Shown here: positions 7,775-16,756 of the stretch, piece after piece
Position numbering within the stretch: the first letter of the stretch is position 1
Layout: every line of letters starts with the position of its first letter
Source of the DNA: Gammaproteobacteria bacterium
GTDB lineage: Bacteria; Pseudomonadota; Gammaproteobacteria; Steroidobacterales; Steroidobacteraceae
DNA length: 64,000 nucleotides
Direction: 5' to 3'
Assembly (NCBI GenBank): GCA_004297335.1
Contig: SCUD01000140.1
Location: 1-64,000, forward strand
Translations under genes and position numbers: made by a program
Notes under the pieces: generated by a model
Told to the model about the DNA's origin: nothing
Seen by the model: only the letters and a program-made list of their open reading frames with translations
Databases searched by the model: none

Positions 7775-8741
7775 TCTGATCGACTTGTTCGAGCAGTCAG
7801 GGCAGCCGATTGTCGGTGGCGACGGACAGCGGCTTCGCGGGGTGCCCGGCTGGAGCATCTTGGGGCAGACATCCCTGACCGCTAAGCAGGTGGAACAATG
7901 GGCCGATTGTGTCGGCTACGCCGGCAGCTACCCTGCGCCGCTCGACGACGATCGCGTACACGTCGACCTGATGGAAGACGATCAGCCCGATCGCTATCGA
8001 TACCGGTGCCCCGAGACCTTTCGGTGGAAATTCGTCTCGGCTGCTGAGGTCGCCGTCTACAGCGTTCGACCCGCTGCGATCCTGAACGTCGTCGCCGATC
8101 TTCTCGGTATCGCACAGGCCCTGCGCAAGGGCATTGAGGCGCCCCTGCTGGACGATTCCCTCTGGCATTTGGGTAAGGCCAGAGTCGGACCAGCACTGAC
8201 AGATATCTGGATCGTTCGCGGGTTGACGCAATCCATCGAGCAGCTGTTTCGGCACTTCAGTCAGACGAGTCTTCCTGAGCAAGGCCTGATCTTGTCGTCG
8301 GGCAGCGTGTTGCCGCAGTTCGTGCGGCCACCGCGTAGCTACCGCTTCGCGTCGCTTCGAGATGCAATTGTCGACTACGTCGCGACGCCATGCATCGACA
8401 TGGATCTGTTGCATCGGATCCTGTCCGCTCCGCCCGATGGCGAGATCCGACCAGTGTTGCCGGTGCACTTTGACGAGTACACCAACACACTGACCATCCG
8501 CACAAAGACCAAGCCCTGGACGATCAAAGGCGAGCGCCAGGCTGCGGCAGTCCGCTACATGTTCGAGCAGGCCATCAACGACAGGTGGCTTCTCCCAGCC
8601 GCCGAAATTCTCGGCGCAGCCTATGCGGACAAGAAGACGGCTCGCAGTCAGCGTATGCAGAACCTGTTCAGTGGCAACACCGACTGGGAGGACTACATCG
8701 ACAACCCTGAAAAGGGGAAGTATGGCTTCCGCCGAGATTGA
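7737..8741 (+). CDS. Unknown protein B of the XRE/ImmA-controlled operon
   Basis: 334 residues; the ATG lies inside the end of protein A. The middle contains segments like YRYRCPETFRWKFVSAAEVA and DIWIVRGLTQSIEQLFRHF. The C-terminal ~90 residues (TNTLTIRTKTKPWTIKGERQ, AAAVRYMFEQAINDRWLLPA, AEILGAAYADKKTARSQRMQ, NLFSGNTDWEDYI) resemble a winged-helix DNA-binding fold with a recognition helix containing KTARSQRMQ. No enzyme motif is seen. A perfect terminator follows about 30 bases after the stop, closing the two-gene operon. Possibly a DNA-binding effector or regulator; function unknown. Confidence 0.8.
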   Translation: MSSKPLSTLSLLDLIDLFEQSGQPIVGGDGQRLRGVPGWSILGQTSLTAKQVEQWADCVGYAGSYPAPLDDDRVHVDLMEDDQPDRYRYRCPETFRWKFVSAAEVAVYSVRPAAILNVVADLLGIAQALRKGIEAPLLDDSLWHLGKARVGPALTDIWIVRGLTQSIEQLFRHFSQTSLPEQGLILSSGSVLPQFVRPPRSYRFASLRDAIVDYVATPCIDMDLLHRILSAPPDGEIRPVLPVHFDEYTNTLTIRTKTKPWTIKGERQAAAVRYMFEQAINDRWLLPAAEILGAAYADKKTARSQRMQNLFSGNTDWEDYIDNPEKGKYGFRRD

Positions 8742-8770
8742 CCAGCCACCTGTTGGCAGCACCACGCACA

Positions 8771-8792
8771 ACCGCCTTCGGGCGGTTTTTTG
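8771..8792 (+). terminator. Intrinsic terminator
   Basis: Stem ACCGCC / GGCGGT with a TTCG tetraloop followed directly by a run of T. It ends the 6545-8741 operon and separates it from the phage replication genes. Confidence 0.9.
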
Positions 8793-8923
8793 CTTTCTGG
8801 GCTCCGCTTTTCCCCTCAGAAGCTGCGTCCGTACATCAGCCCGTACATGGCGGCGGCAGACGCCCGCACAGGCCGACTTCGAAACTGACCTCACGAATTC
8901 GCAACAACCAGAAGGAGTGCATC

Positions 8924-9136
8924 GTGAGTGTCAAACATCTGAATCAAGGCCAGTTGGCCGAACGCTGGGGAGTCAGCGAAGCCACGCTTGAACGCTGGCG
9001 TTCCGAAGGCATCGGCCCGGTATTTCTGAAGCTGCAAGGTCGCGTCGCGTATCGCGTCGAGGACATCGAAGCCTACGAAACCGAGAGCCTGCGCAAGAGC
9101 ACCTCTGAACGCGTCAATGCCGGAGGTGCCCTGTGA
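8924..9136 (+). CDS. AlpA/excisionase-like small HTH protein
   Basis: 70 residues from GTG 8924, chosen because AAGGAG lies 6 bases upstream; the longer frame from 8738 runs back through the terminator. It is a single helix-turn-helix of the HTH_17/MerR-like type: LNQGQLAERWGVSEATLERW, then GPVFLKLQGRVAYRVEDIEA. Such proteins act as phage or island excisionases or early regulators. It is the first gene of the rightward replication operon; the next gene overlaps its stop by 4 bases. Confidence 0.85.
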   Translation: MSVKHLNQGQLAERWGVSEATLERWRSEGIGPVFLKLQGRVAYRVEDIEAYETESLRKSTSERVNAGGAL

Positions 9137-9603
9137 ACCGCATCTCCCCCGACGAAGTCCTGACCACCCCGGCCGGCGAACTCGCTGCGCTTGCGAGTGA
9201 ATCGCTGTTCCAGCTCAAGAACGACGCCGCTGATCTCCTGGGTGCAGCCAAGGCGATCGTCGAGCACGTCGATCGCGCACTGGATCTCAAGTACGCCGAC
9301 CGGGCCCACCAGCTGCGCTTGGCCGCAGGCAAGGACACCGGCGTCGTTCATTTCGACGACGGCCATGTCCGCATCACCGCCGATCTGCCCAAGAAAGTTG
9401 ACTGGGATCAGACGCGTCTCGCCGAGATCACCCGACGCATTGCCGCCAACGGTGACGACCCGTCCGAGTACGTGGAAGTCAGCCACCGGATCTCGGAAAC
9501 CAAGTTCAACGCGTGGCCCGAGTCGCTCAAGAGCGCCTTCGCCCCGGCACGCACCCTCAAGACCGGCAAGCCGGGCTTTCGTCTCGCTCTGCTTCAGGAG
9601 TAA
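9133..9603 (+). CDS. Phage early protein of unknown function
   Basis: 156 residues, GTG start overlapping the previous stop. The N-terminal half is helical (ELAALASESLFQLKNDAADL, AKAIVEHVDRALDLKYADR). A short beta hairpin, VVHFDDGHVRITADLPKKVD, is followed by QTRLAEITRRIAANGDDP. The pattern resembles small conserved phage proteins found before recombination genes, but no family is claimed. Its position in the recombination/replication operon suggests a DNA-metabolism accessory role. Confidence 0.8.
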   Translation: MNRISPDEVLTTPAGELAALASESLFQLKNDAADLLGAAKAIVEHVDRALDLKYADRAHQLRLAAGKDTGVVHFDDGHVRITADLPKKVDWDQTRLAEITRRIAANGDDPSEYVEVSHRISETKFNAWPESLKSAFAPARTLKTGKPGFRLALLQE

Positions 9604-9608
9604 TCGCC

Positions 9609-9923
9609 ATGAAAAGCAAACCTACGCTGCTCGAACTGCTTCGCAAACAGCCGGAGATGTACCTCCGGGATCTGCCCGAAACCATCCGCATCCCAGCGCT
9701 GGACGGCAACCGCCCCGACGAAGTCCTGCGTCGGCTGGAGGACGCCACCATCGATGACGTGGCATTCGCGATCCAGGGCCTGGAGTCCGAAACCCGCGTT
9801 ATCCATCGGCGCCTGAGTGGCCTGCGCGACCTGTACGAAATGGCCCGCAAGCGCGGCGCGCTGGGCATGACCACCGTTGCTGACGCGTTCGCCAACATCA
9901 GCACCGAGGAGGCCGGCAAATGA
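9609..9923 (+). CDS. Small phage early protein
   Basis: 104 residues from ATG 9609, 5 bases after the preceding stop. Helical and charged (PTLLELLRKQPEMYLRDLPE, VLRRLEDATIDDVAFAIQGL, RRLSGLRDLYEMARKRGALG). No known domain is recognised. It overlaps the Sak4-like gene by 4 bases and is therefore coupled to it. Confidence 0.8.
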   Translation: MKSKPTLLELLRKQPEMYLRDLPETIRIPALDGNRPDEVLRRLEDATIDDVAFAIQGLESETRVIHRRLSGLRDLYEMARKRGALGMTTVADAFANISTEEAGK

Positions 9924-10795
9924 GCCTCCCCATCATTACTGCAGACCAGCGCCTGGCCGAGCGCCGTGGCGTAAAAGGCGTGCTCGTCGGCAAGAGCGGC
10001 ATCGGCAAGACTTCGCAACTCTGGACGCTGAAACCCACGGCCACACTGTTCTTTGATCTCGAGGCCGGGGATCTGGCTGTCGAGGGCTGGGCGGGTGACA
10101 CGATCCGCCCGCGCACCTGGCAGGAGTGCCGAGACTTCGCGGTGTACATCGGCGGGCCGAACCCGGCGCTGCGCGACGACCAGCCGTTCAGCCAAGCCCA
10201 CTTCGATGCCGTGTGCGCGCGTTTCGGTGACCCGTCGGTCCTGGACAAGTACGACACGGTGTTCGTCGACTCCATCACCGTGGCCGGTCGCTTGTGCCTG
10301 CAATGGTGCAAGGGACAGCCCCAGGCCTACTCCGAGAAGACCGGCAAACCCGACAGTCGGGGGGCATACGGGCTGATGGGCCAGGAAATGATCGCCTGGC
10401 TGACCCACCTGCAGCACACGCGCGGCAAGAACGTGTGGTTCGTCGGCATCCTCGACGAGAAGCTCGATGACTTCAATCGCCGCGTGTTCTCGCTGCAGAT
10501 CGACGGCTCGAAAACCGGACTGGAACTGCCCGGAATCGTCGACGAGGTCGTCACTCTGGCCGAGCTGAAGGCCGATGACGGTGCCAGTTACCGCGCCTTC
10601 GTTTGCCACACGCTGAACGCGTGGGGCTACCCCGCCAAGGACCGCTCTGGCCGGCTCGATCCGATTGAGGAGCCGCACCTCGGCCGCCTCATGGAAAAGA
10701 TCGCTGGCCCTGCCAAGCCCGCCATCGAGCGGCTTGAGTTCGCACGCCCAGCGCCCGTTGCCACCCCCGAATCCACTTCGACTCAGGAGTCCTGA
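9920..10795 (+). CDS. Sak4-like RecA-fold phage ATPase (AAA_24, nucleotide-binding protein)
   Basis: 291 residues. Walker A is GKSGIGKTSQ (about residues 24-33), followed by LFFDLEAGDLAVEGW and a Walker B-like YDTVFVDSITVAGRLCLQWC. This is the short RecA-like core used by phage Sak4 single-strand annealing proteins. Sak4 proteins promote annealing/recombination together with a phage SSB. Here the next gene encodes an SSB-like protein and a Cas4-like exonuclease lies further downstream, a consistent recombination set. The C-terminal tail is proline-rich. Confidence 0.88.
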   Translation: MSLPIITADQRLAERRGVKGVLVGKSGIGKTSQLWTLKPTATLFFDLEAGDLAVEGWAGDTIRPRTWQECRDFAVYIGGPNPALRDDQPFSQAHFDAVCARFGDPSVLDKYDTVFVDSITVAGRLCLQWCKGQPQAYSEKTGKPDSRGAYGLMGQEMIAWLTHLQHTRGKNVWFVGILDEKLDDFNRRVFSLQIDGSKTGLELPGIVDEVVTLAELKADDGASYRAFVCHTLNAWGYPAKDRSGRLDPIEEPHLGRLMEKIAGPAKPAIERLEFARPAPVATPESTSTQES

Positions 10796-10797
10796 TC

Positions 10798-11409
10798 ATG
10801 ACCTACTTCGATTTCAATTCCGCTTCCGAACAAACCTCTTTCGACCTGATCCCCAAGGGCACCCTGGTGCGTGTCCGCATGACCATCAAGCCGGGCGGCT
10901 TCGATGATCCGTCGCAGGGATGGACCGGCGGCTATGCCACCCGCAACGACAACACCGGCTCGGTGTACCTGAACTGCGAGTTCGTCGTCATGGAGGGTGA
11001 GTTCGCCCGTCGCAAGATGTGGTCGCTGGTCGGTCTGCACAGTCCCAAGGGACCCGAGTGGGCCAACATGGGCCGCACTTTCGTCAAGGCGATCCTCAAC
11101 TCGGCGCGCGGTGTTCATCCTGGCGATAACAGTCCTGCCGCGCAGAACGCGCGCCGCATCAGCGGGTTTGCCGATCTCGATGGCATCGAGTTTCTCGGCA
11201 AGGTCGACTGGGACAAGGACCAGAACGGCCAGGACAAGAGCGTGATCAAGGCAGCGATCACGCCCGACCGCAAGGACTACGCCGCACTCATGGGCGGAGC
11301 GAGCGGAGCGGCGAAGGCTGCGGCGCCGGCGCCAGCGAATGGGTCGAACGCGTATGCCCAGGCCACGGGCCGTGCCTCCGTGCCGGGCCGCCCGAGCTGG
11401 GCACAGTAA
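10798..11409 (+). CDS. Phage SSB-like protein
   Basis: 203 residues starting 2 bases after the ATPase stop. The first ~150 residues are beta-rich (GTLVRVRMTIKPGGFDDPSQ, TGSVYLNCEFVVMEGEFARR, LDGIEFLGKVDWDKDQNGQD), consistent with an OB-fold or DUF669-type phage protein. The tail is Ala/Pro/Gly-rich and flexible, as in SSB proteins, and ends RPSWAQ. The immediate pairing with a Sak4-like ATPase strengthens the reading. It lacks the acidic C-terminal tip of host SSB. Confidence 0.65.
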   Translation: MTYFDFNSASEQTSFDLIPKGTLVRVRMTIKPGGFDDPSQGWTGGYATRNDNTGSVYLNCEFVVMEGEFARRKMWSLVGLHSPKGPEWANMGRTFVKAILNSARGVHPGDNSPAAQNARRISGFADLDGIEFLGKVDWDKDQNGQDKSVIKAAITPDRKDYAALMGGASGAAKAAAPAPANGSNAYAQATGRASVPGRPSWAQ

Positions 11410-11422
11410 GGGGGACGCCGCC

Positions 11423-13099
11423 ATGATGCTTCGCCCCCGCCAAGCCCTGTTGGTCGAGCGCTCACTGGCGGCTCTCGCCCAACACGGGAACACCCTGTCT
11501 GTTGGCCCCACCGGGTCTGGCAAAACCATCATGCTGTCGGCGGTGGCCGGCGGCCTGTTGGTCGAGCCGGATGCCAAAGCCTGCATTCTCGCCCACCGCG
11601 ATGAACTGACCGGTCAGAACCTATCCAAGTTTGCACGGGTGAATCCGGGCATCAGCACCTCCGTGTTCGATGCCAAGGACAAATCCTGGTCCGGGCGCGC
11701 CACGTTCGCGATGGTGCAAACGCTGTCACGCGACAACCATCTTGCCGCCATCCCGATCCTCGATCTGCTCGTGATCGATGAGGCGCATCACGCAGCCTCG
11801 GCATCGTACCGCCGCGTGATCGACCGGGTGCTGGACAAGAACCCACGCACCCAGATCTTCGGGGTGACCGCGACGCCAGCCCGCAGTGACGGCAAGGGTC
11901 TGCGAGAAGTATTCAGCAACGTTGCGGATCAAATCACGCTCGGCGAATTGATCGCCTCCGGTCACCTCGTGCCGCCACGCACCTTCGTCATTGATGTCGG
12001 CGCGCAGGAGCAGTTGACGCGGGTCCGGCGCACGGCCACCGACTTTGACATGTCGGAAGTTGAGGCGATTCTCAACAAGACGCCCATCACCGATGCCGTG
12101 ATCCGTCAGTGGCGCGAGAAGGCCGGCGACCGCAAGACGATCGTGTTCTGCTCGACTGTTGCCCATGCCGAGTGCGTGCGGCAGGCATTTCAGGATGCCG
12201 GTGTATCCGCCGTGATCGTGCACGGCGAGCTGTCCGATGCGGAGCGCAAGGCGCGCCTTGCCGACTACGAATCCGGCGCCGCGCAGGTGGTTGTCAACGT
12301 GGCCGTGCTCACGGAGGGCTACGACTTCACGCCCACGTCCTGCGTGGTTCTGCTGCGACCCAGCTCGCACAAGTCAACGCTGACCCAGATGATCGGGCGC
12401 GGCCTGCGAACGATCGATCCAACGGAGCATCCTGGCGTCATCAAGACCGATTGCGTGGTCCTGGACTTCGGCACCGCGACCTTGATGCACGGCTCTCTGG
12501 AACAGGACGTCAATCTCGACGGGCACCAGCATCACGGTGAGGCGCCCACCAAGGACTGCCCGTCCTGTGAAGCCACCGTCCCGCTCGGCTGCCGTGAATG
12601 CCCGCTGTGCGGCTTCGTCTGGGAGAACGAGCACGCCGACGACACTGACGCACTGGCCGATTTCGTGATGACCGAGATCGATCTGCTCAAGCGCTCGAAC
12701 TTCCGCTGGTGCGATCTGTTTGGCTGTGACGACGCCTTGATGGCGACCGGCTTCAACGCCTGGGGCGGCGTGTTCTTCCTCAATGGACGTTGGCATGCCG
12801 TGGGCGGCGGGAACGATCTGCAGCCACGTTTGCTGGCAGTCGGCGATCGCACGGTTTGCATGGCCAAAGCCGATGACTGGCTGAACGACCGCGAGTCGGC
12901 GGACTCCGCGCACAAGACCCGACGCTGGTTGAACGAACCGCCAACGCCGAAGCAACTGCAGTATCTGCCGCAGGCGCTGCGCGCCGACTTTGGCATGACG
13001 CGCTATCAGGCCTCGGCGCTGCTGTCATTCCAGTTCAACAAATCGTCGATTCAGCGCCTCGTGGTGGCTGCCAACGATGCCCACCGGGAGGCCGCGTGA
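11423..13099 (+). CDS. SF2 DEAD/DEAH-box helicase with zinc-binding C-terminal region
   Basis: 558 residues from ATG 11423 after AAGGGGG; the longer frame has no better start. Motif I is GPTGSGKT near residue 25, motif II LVIDEAHHA near 115, motif III FGVTATPARSDG, and the C-terminal helicase lobe has KTIVFCSTVAHAE, VAVLTEGYDF and MIGRGLRT. A cysteine cluster (DCPSCEATVPLGCRECPLCG) around residues 375-395 should bind zinc. UvsW/RadD-like helicases of this type unwind or remodel phage replication forks. The sequence after the cluster is phage-specific. Confidence 0.93.
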   Translation: MMLRPRQALLVERSLAALAQHGNTLSVGPTGSGKTIMLSAVAGGLLVEPDAKACILAHRDELTGQNLSKFARVNPGISTSVFDAKDKSWSGRATFAMVQTLSRDNHLAAIPILDLLVIDEAHHAASASYRRVIDRVLDKNPRTQIFGVTATPARSDGKGLREVFSNVADQITLGELIASGHLVPPRTFVIDVGAQEQLTRVRRTATDFDMSEVEAILNKTPITDAVIRQWREKAGDRKTIVFCSTVAHAECVRQAFQDAGVSAVIVHGELSDAERKARLADYESGAAQVVVNVAVLTEGYDFTPTSCVVLLRPSSHKSTLTQMIGRGLRTIDPTEHPGVIKTDCVVLDFGTATLMHGSLEQDVNLDGHQHHGEAPTKDCPSCEATVPLGCRECPLCGFVWENEHADDTDALADFVMTEIDLLKRSNFRWCDLFGCDDALMATGFNAWGGVFFLNGRWHAVGGGNDLQPRLLAVGDRTVCMAKADDWLNDRESADSAHKTRRWLNEPPTPKQLQYLPQALRADFGMTRYQASALLSFQFNKSSIQRLVVAANDAHREAA

Positions 13100-13160
13100 C
13101 AAATGATCAGGAACGAACATTTGCACCGCCGTCAGGCGGCCCGAAGGGTGGCGTACAGGG

Positions 13161-13592
13161 ATGTACGCCATGAAATGTGCAGTCTGCTCCCGAAAGGCCA
13201 AGGGCTTCGGCTACTTCAATCCCCGACTCCCGCGCACCGACCCACGACGTTACTCGGACCGCTGGGTGTTCTGCTCCATGCGCTGCCAGAGCGCCTTTTC
13301 GCGTCTGATGGAAAAGACGGGAGGTCACATGATCGATCCCAGTGATATGGAGGTCGCCGCTATGGCGTCCTGCCTGGCACCGCTTGGCGAGTATGTGGGC
13401 TCCATCGGCATGCAGCGACCGCTGGCGGACTACAGCAAAGACGAAGTGCTGATGCTGATCGACGTGGTGGTGACTGCCTACCAGGAACACATGCTCGTCG
13501 AGCACGAGCGGATGGCGGAAAAGGATCGCGCCTTTCTTGAGGAGCGACTTGCCCGCCAGGGCAAGCCTGCTTCGACGGGAGTGCCGTTCTGA
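13161..13592 (+). CDS. DUF6511-type phage zinc-motif protein
   Basis: 143 residues from ATG 13161; ATG 13170 is an equally possible start. The N-terminus has two cysteine pairs (CAVCSRKAKGFGYF and WVFCSMRCQSAF) like a small zinc ribbon, followed by helices (LMLIDVVVTAYQEHMLVEHE, RAFLEERLARQG). This matches the DUF6511 phage family as I know it; function unknown. Its stop and the next start share one base (TGATG). Confidence 0.75.
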   Translation: MYAMKCAVCSRKAKGFGYFNPRLPRTDPRRYSDRWVFCSMRCQSAFSRLMEKTGGHMIDPSDMEVAAMASCLAPLGEYVGSIGMQRPLADYSKDEVLMLIDVVVTAYQEHMLVEHERMAEKDRAFLEERLARQGKPASTGVPF

Positions 13593-14347
13593 TGCTGGAT
13601 TTCAACCATCGCCCCAAGATCCATGAGCAGATCGGCGTGCTCATCGACGCCGCGCTGAGCTCCGATCGTGACAACCAATCCCGGCGCAACTACCTCGGTG
13701 CGTCCAGGTTGGGCGTTGCCTGCGAGCGCGCGCTGCAATACGAGTATCTGCAAACACCCGTCGATCCTGGCAGGGACATCCCGGGTCGCGTGCTGCGCAT
13801 CTTCGAGGTGGGACACGCCCTCGAAGAGCTGGCCATCCGCTGGCTGCGCATGGCCGGATTCGAGCTGTACACACAGAAGGCCGGTGGCGGTCAGTTCGGC
13901 TTTTCGGTCGCGGGCGGCCGCATCCAGGGGCACGTGGACGGCGTGCTGAACGGCGGTCCCGCAGCGCTTGGCATGGCCTATCCCGCCCTGTGGGAGTGCA
14001 AGACCATGAATGACAAGTCCTGGCGGGACACGGTCAAGCACGGCGTCAGCAAATCCAAGCCCGTCTATGCCGCGCAGATGGCTGTCTACCAGGCCTACAT
14101 GGAAGCCAGCGTGCCGGGCATCTCGGCGAACCCGGCGTTGTTCACCGCCATCAACAAGGACTCCGAGGAAATCTGGTTCGAGCTGGTGCCGTTCGACGGC
14201 GGCCTGGCGCAGCGGATGTCCGATCGCGCGGTTCGGGTCATCACGGCGACGGAGATTCATGAGCTGTTGCCGCGCCATGCCACCACGCCGACGCATGTCG
14301 AGTGCAAGTTCTGCCCCTGGCAGGACCGCTGCTGGGGTTCGACATGA
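13592..14347 (+). CDS. Cas4/RecB-like PD-(D/E)XK exonuclease of the phage recombination module
   Basis: 251 residues. The nuclease core is GHVDGVL (Asp near residue 116) and WECKTM (Glu-x-Lys, about 134-136), with YAAQMAVYQAYM as the following QxxxY motif. An N-terminal cysteine (LGVACERALQYEYL) and a C-terminal trio (CKFCPWQDRC) form the four-cysteine Cas4/AddB pattern that binds an Fe-S cluster. Such phage enzymes resect DNA ends for annealing by Sak4-type proteins. Coupled to the primase-helicase gene by ATGA. Confidence 0.88.
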   Translation: MLDFNHRPKIHEQIGVLIDAALSSDRDNQSRRNYLGASRLGVACERALQYEYLQTPVDPGRDIPGRVLRIFEVGHALEELAIRWLRMAGFELYTQKAGGGQFGFSVAGGRIQGHVDGVLNGGPAALGMAYPALWECKTMNDKSWRDTVKHGVSKSKPVYAAQMAVYQAYMEASVPGISANPALFTAINKDSEEIWFELVPFDGGLAQRMSDRAVRVITATEIHELLPRHATTPTHVECKFCPWQDRCWGST

Positions 14348-16533
14348 TGGCCGACAACATCATCTGGCTCGATTTCAACGACGCACCCGAGCAGCGCGAA
14401 GAGCTGGCATCGGACACCGACGCGCTGCGCGCCGGGCTGCTGGACCGGCTCGAGACCGTCCTCCACTACCTGTTTCCGCAGGGGCGCATCCGAGGTGGCA
14501 AGTTCTACGTCGGTGATGTTGACGGCAACCCCGGCAAGAGCCTGGTGGTTGAGCTCGACGGGCCACGGCGTGGCCTGTGGAAAGACTTCTCCACCGACGA
14601 GGGTGGCGACGTCATCGATCTATGGGCGCGGTCGCAGGGTCGCTGCGCCCGGAGCGACTTCCCACGCATCGCCGGTGAAATCCGGCAGTGGCTCGGTATT
14701 GCTCCCCCGAGCGTCACGCCGATGCGCCGCGATGTTCGCAGCGTGCCGATGGACGACCTCGGCGCCTACACCACCAAGTGGGACTACCTATCACCTCAGG
14801 GTGAACTGATCGCCTGCGTCTACCGGTACGACCCGCCGACGGGCAAGGAATACCGCCCCTGGGATGTTCGCGCCCGCATGTGGCGCGCACCCGACCCGAG
14901 GCCGCTCTACAACCAGCCGGCCATCGCAAAAGCGCGAGAGATTGTCCTGGTCGAAGGCGAGAAGTGTGCGACTGCCCTCATCGCCTGCGGCATTGCGGCC
15001 ACCACCGCGATGAACGGAGCCAAGGCGCCTGTGGACAAAACCGACTGGCGTCCGCTGGCCGGGAAATCAGTCGTCATCTGGCCAGACCGGGATGCACCCG
15101 GCTGGGACTACGCCGAAAGCGCAGCGCGTGCTTGCGTGGCTGCAGGCAGTACGTCCGTGGCCATCCTGGTGCCGCCGACCGACAAGCCGGCCAAGTGGGA
15201 CGCCGCAGACGCTGTCGACGAAGGCTTCGACTGCGCAGCATTCATCAGCCAGGGCGAACGTCGCGTGGTCAAGGCAGCGGCTCCCTCTCTGCCCACTTTC
15301 ACGATGGGCGAACTGCTCGACGACAACTCACCGCTGCCACCGGATCTAATCTCCCCACGCGTGCTAACCCCGGCAGGCATGTTGGTGTTCGGTGGCGCGC
15401 CCAAGGTTGGCAAGAGTGATTTCTTGCTGTCGTGGCTGGCGCACATGGCGGCTGGCGCTGCATTTCTGGGCATGCAGCCACCCCGTCCGCTACGGGTGTT
15501 CTATCTGCAGGCCGAGGTCCAGTACCACTACTTGCGCGAGCGCGTGAAGGATGTCCGCCTGCCGTCCCACCGGCTTCTGGACGCCCGCACCAACTTCGTC
15601 GCCACACCGCAGTTGCGGCTGGTGCTCGATGACGCCGGTCTCGCTCAGGTGATCCCCGCGATTGCGACCGCCTTCGGCGGCGAGCCGCCCGACATCATCG
15701 CCATCGACCCGATCCGTAACGTATTCGACGGCGGCGATGCCGGTGGTGAGAACGACAACGGCGCCATGCTGTTCTTCCTGTCGCAGCGGGTGGAGCGGAT
15801 TCGCCAGGCGGTGAATCCGGACGCCGGGGTCATCCTCGCGCACCACACCAAGAAGCTCGGCAAGAAGCAGTTCGAGGAGGACCCGTTCCAGGCGCTGGCC
15901 GGCGCGGGAAGTCTGCGCGGCTACTACTCGACCGGGATGCTGCTGTTCCGGCCCGACGAGACGCGCACGACTCGCCAGCTCATTTACGAACTACGCAACG
16001 GTGCGGGCATCCCGCAAAGACACGTCGACAAGATCAACGGCGAGTGGCGCGAGGTCGATGCCAACGAGCGGCTGGTGATGAAGGACTACGGCCAGCGCTT
16101 GGATGCCGAGCGCCGCCGCAAACGCGACGCGATCCTTCAGATCCTGTTCGAGGAGGCCGGCAACGGGCGCTGCTACACCGCCAACCAATTCGCGGAGTCC
16201 TTCGAGGGGAAAGCAGGCCTGGGCGGCGAGCGCACGATCCGTGAACGCGTGTCCGCGCTCTCAACGCAGGGCTACATCAAGTACTTCCGCAACGCGGCTG
16301 ACTACGGTCTGCCCTCCAGCGGCCGCACCAAGTTCGGCTATCTCTGCGTCGAAGGCATGGTGCTGCGCATACCGGCGGGCGATGTCGACACGGCCACCGG
16401 CGAGCTGCCGATACGCGAGCACACGGTGCTCCCCACCCACTACAAGTGCCCGCATTCCGGCGCCTCGATGCCCGTCGAGAACCCCGACGTGTGGGTCTAT
16501 CACGACGAACTGAACGATCCGGAGGCCGCATGA
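14344..16533 (+). CDS. Phage primase-helicase (Toprim plus RepA-like AAA ATPase)
   Basis: 729 residues from ATG 14344, overlapping the exonuclease stop. The N-terminal region includes LDFNDAPEQREELASDTDAL. A Toprim domain follows with EIVLVEGEKCATALIACGI near residue 200 (catalytic Glu) and VVIWPDRDAPGWDYAES near 244 (acidic pair). A RecA/RepA-type ATPase comes next: Walker A GGAPKVGKSDF near 349 and Walker B DIIAIDPIRNVF, with LAHHTKK. A C-terminal helical winged-helix-like region completes the protein. It should prime and unwind phage DNA. The AGTTGGCA repeat cluster begins 17 bases after its stop. Confidence 0.92.
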   Translation: MMADNIIWLDFNDAPEQREELASDTDALRAGLLDRLETVLHYLFPQGRIRGGKFYVGDVDGNPGKSLVVELDGPRRGLWKDFSTDEGGDVIDLWARSQGRCARSDFPRIAGEIRQWLGIAPPSVTPMRRDVRSVPMDDLGAYTTKWDYLSPQGELIACVYRYDPPTGKEYRPWDVRARMWRAPDPRPLYNQPAIAKAREIVLVEGEKCATALIACGIAATTAMNGAKAPVDKTDWRPLAGKSVVIWPDRDAPGWDYAESAARACVAAGSTSVAILVPPTDKPAKWDAADAVDEGFDCAAFISQGERRVVKAAAPSLPTFTMGELLDDNSPLPPDLISPRVLTPAGMLVFGGAPKVGKSDFLLSWLAHMAAGAAFLGMQPPRPLRVFYLQAEVQYHYLRERVKDVRLPSHRLLDARTNFVATPQLRLVLDDAGLAQVIPAIATAFGGEPPDIIAIDPIRNVFDGGDAGGENDNGAMLFFLSQRVERIRQAVNPDAGVILAHHTKKLGKKQFEEDPFQALAGAGSLRGYYSTGMLLFRPDETRTTRQLIYELRNGAGIPQRHVDKINGEWREVDANERLVMKDYGQRLDAERRRKRDAILQILFEEAGNGRCYTANQFAESFEGKAGLGGERTIRERVSALSTQGYIKYFRNAADYGLPSSGRTKFGYLCVEGMVLRIPAGDVDTATGELPIREHTVLPTHYKCPHSGASMPVENPDVWVYHDELNDPEAA

Positions 16534-16549
16534 AAATCACCCAATCGGC

Positions 16550-16697
16550 AGTTGGCAGCGCCGTTGCCAACTGCACCCGTGTCCTTGCCAACTACCCGCA
16601 GTTGGCAAACTCCTGCCAACTGGAATCCCAGGAAAATCAAGGCATTGCCGGGAGTGCCCCGCAGTTGGCAGTTGGCAACGCTGCCAACTTGCCAACT
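16550..16697 (+). repeat. Cluster of nine AGTTGGCA sites in both orientations
   Basis: Exact 8-mers: AGTTGGCA at 16550, 16600, 16663 and 16670 (the last two share one base), and its complement TGCCAACT at 16565, 16586, 16614, 16682 and 16690. A tenth, one-mismatch copy (AGTTGGCG) lies at 16739. Pairs face each other 7-17 bases apart. The cluster lies between primase-helicase and resolvase genes. It could be an iteron array at the phage replication origin or a regulator-binding region. A 106-codon frame stays open through it (ATG 16530), but the peptide is low-complexity. Confidence 0.75.
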
Positions 16698-16756
16698 GGC
16701 GTAAACCCGCGTGGTTGCTGGACTTTCTCCCTTTCTCCAGTTGGCGAAAACTCCCC

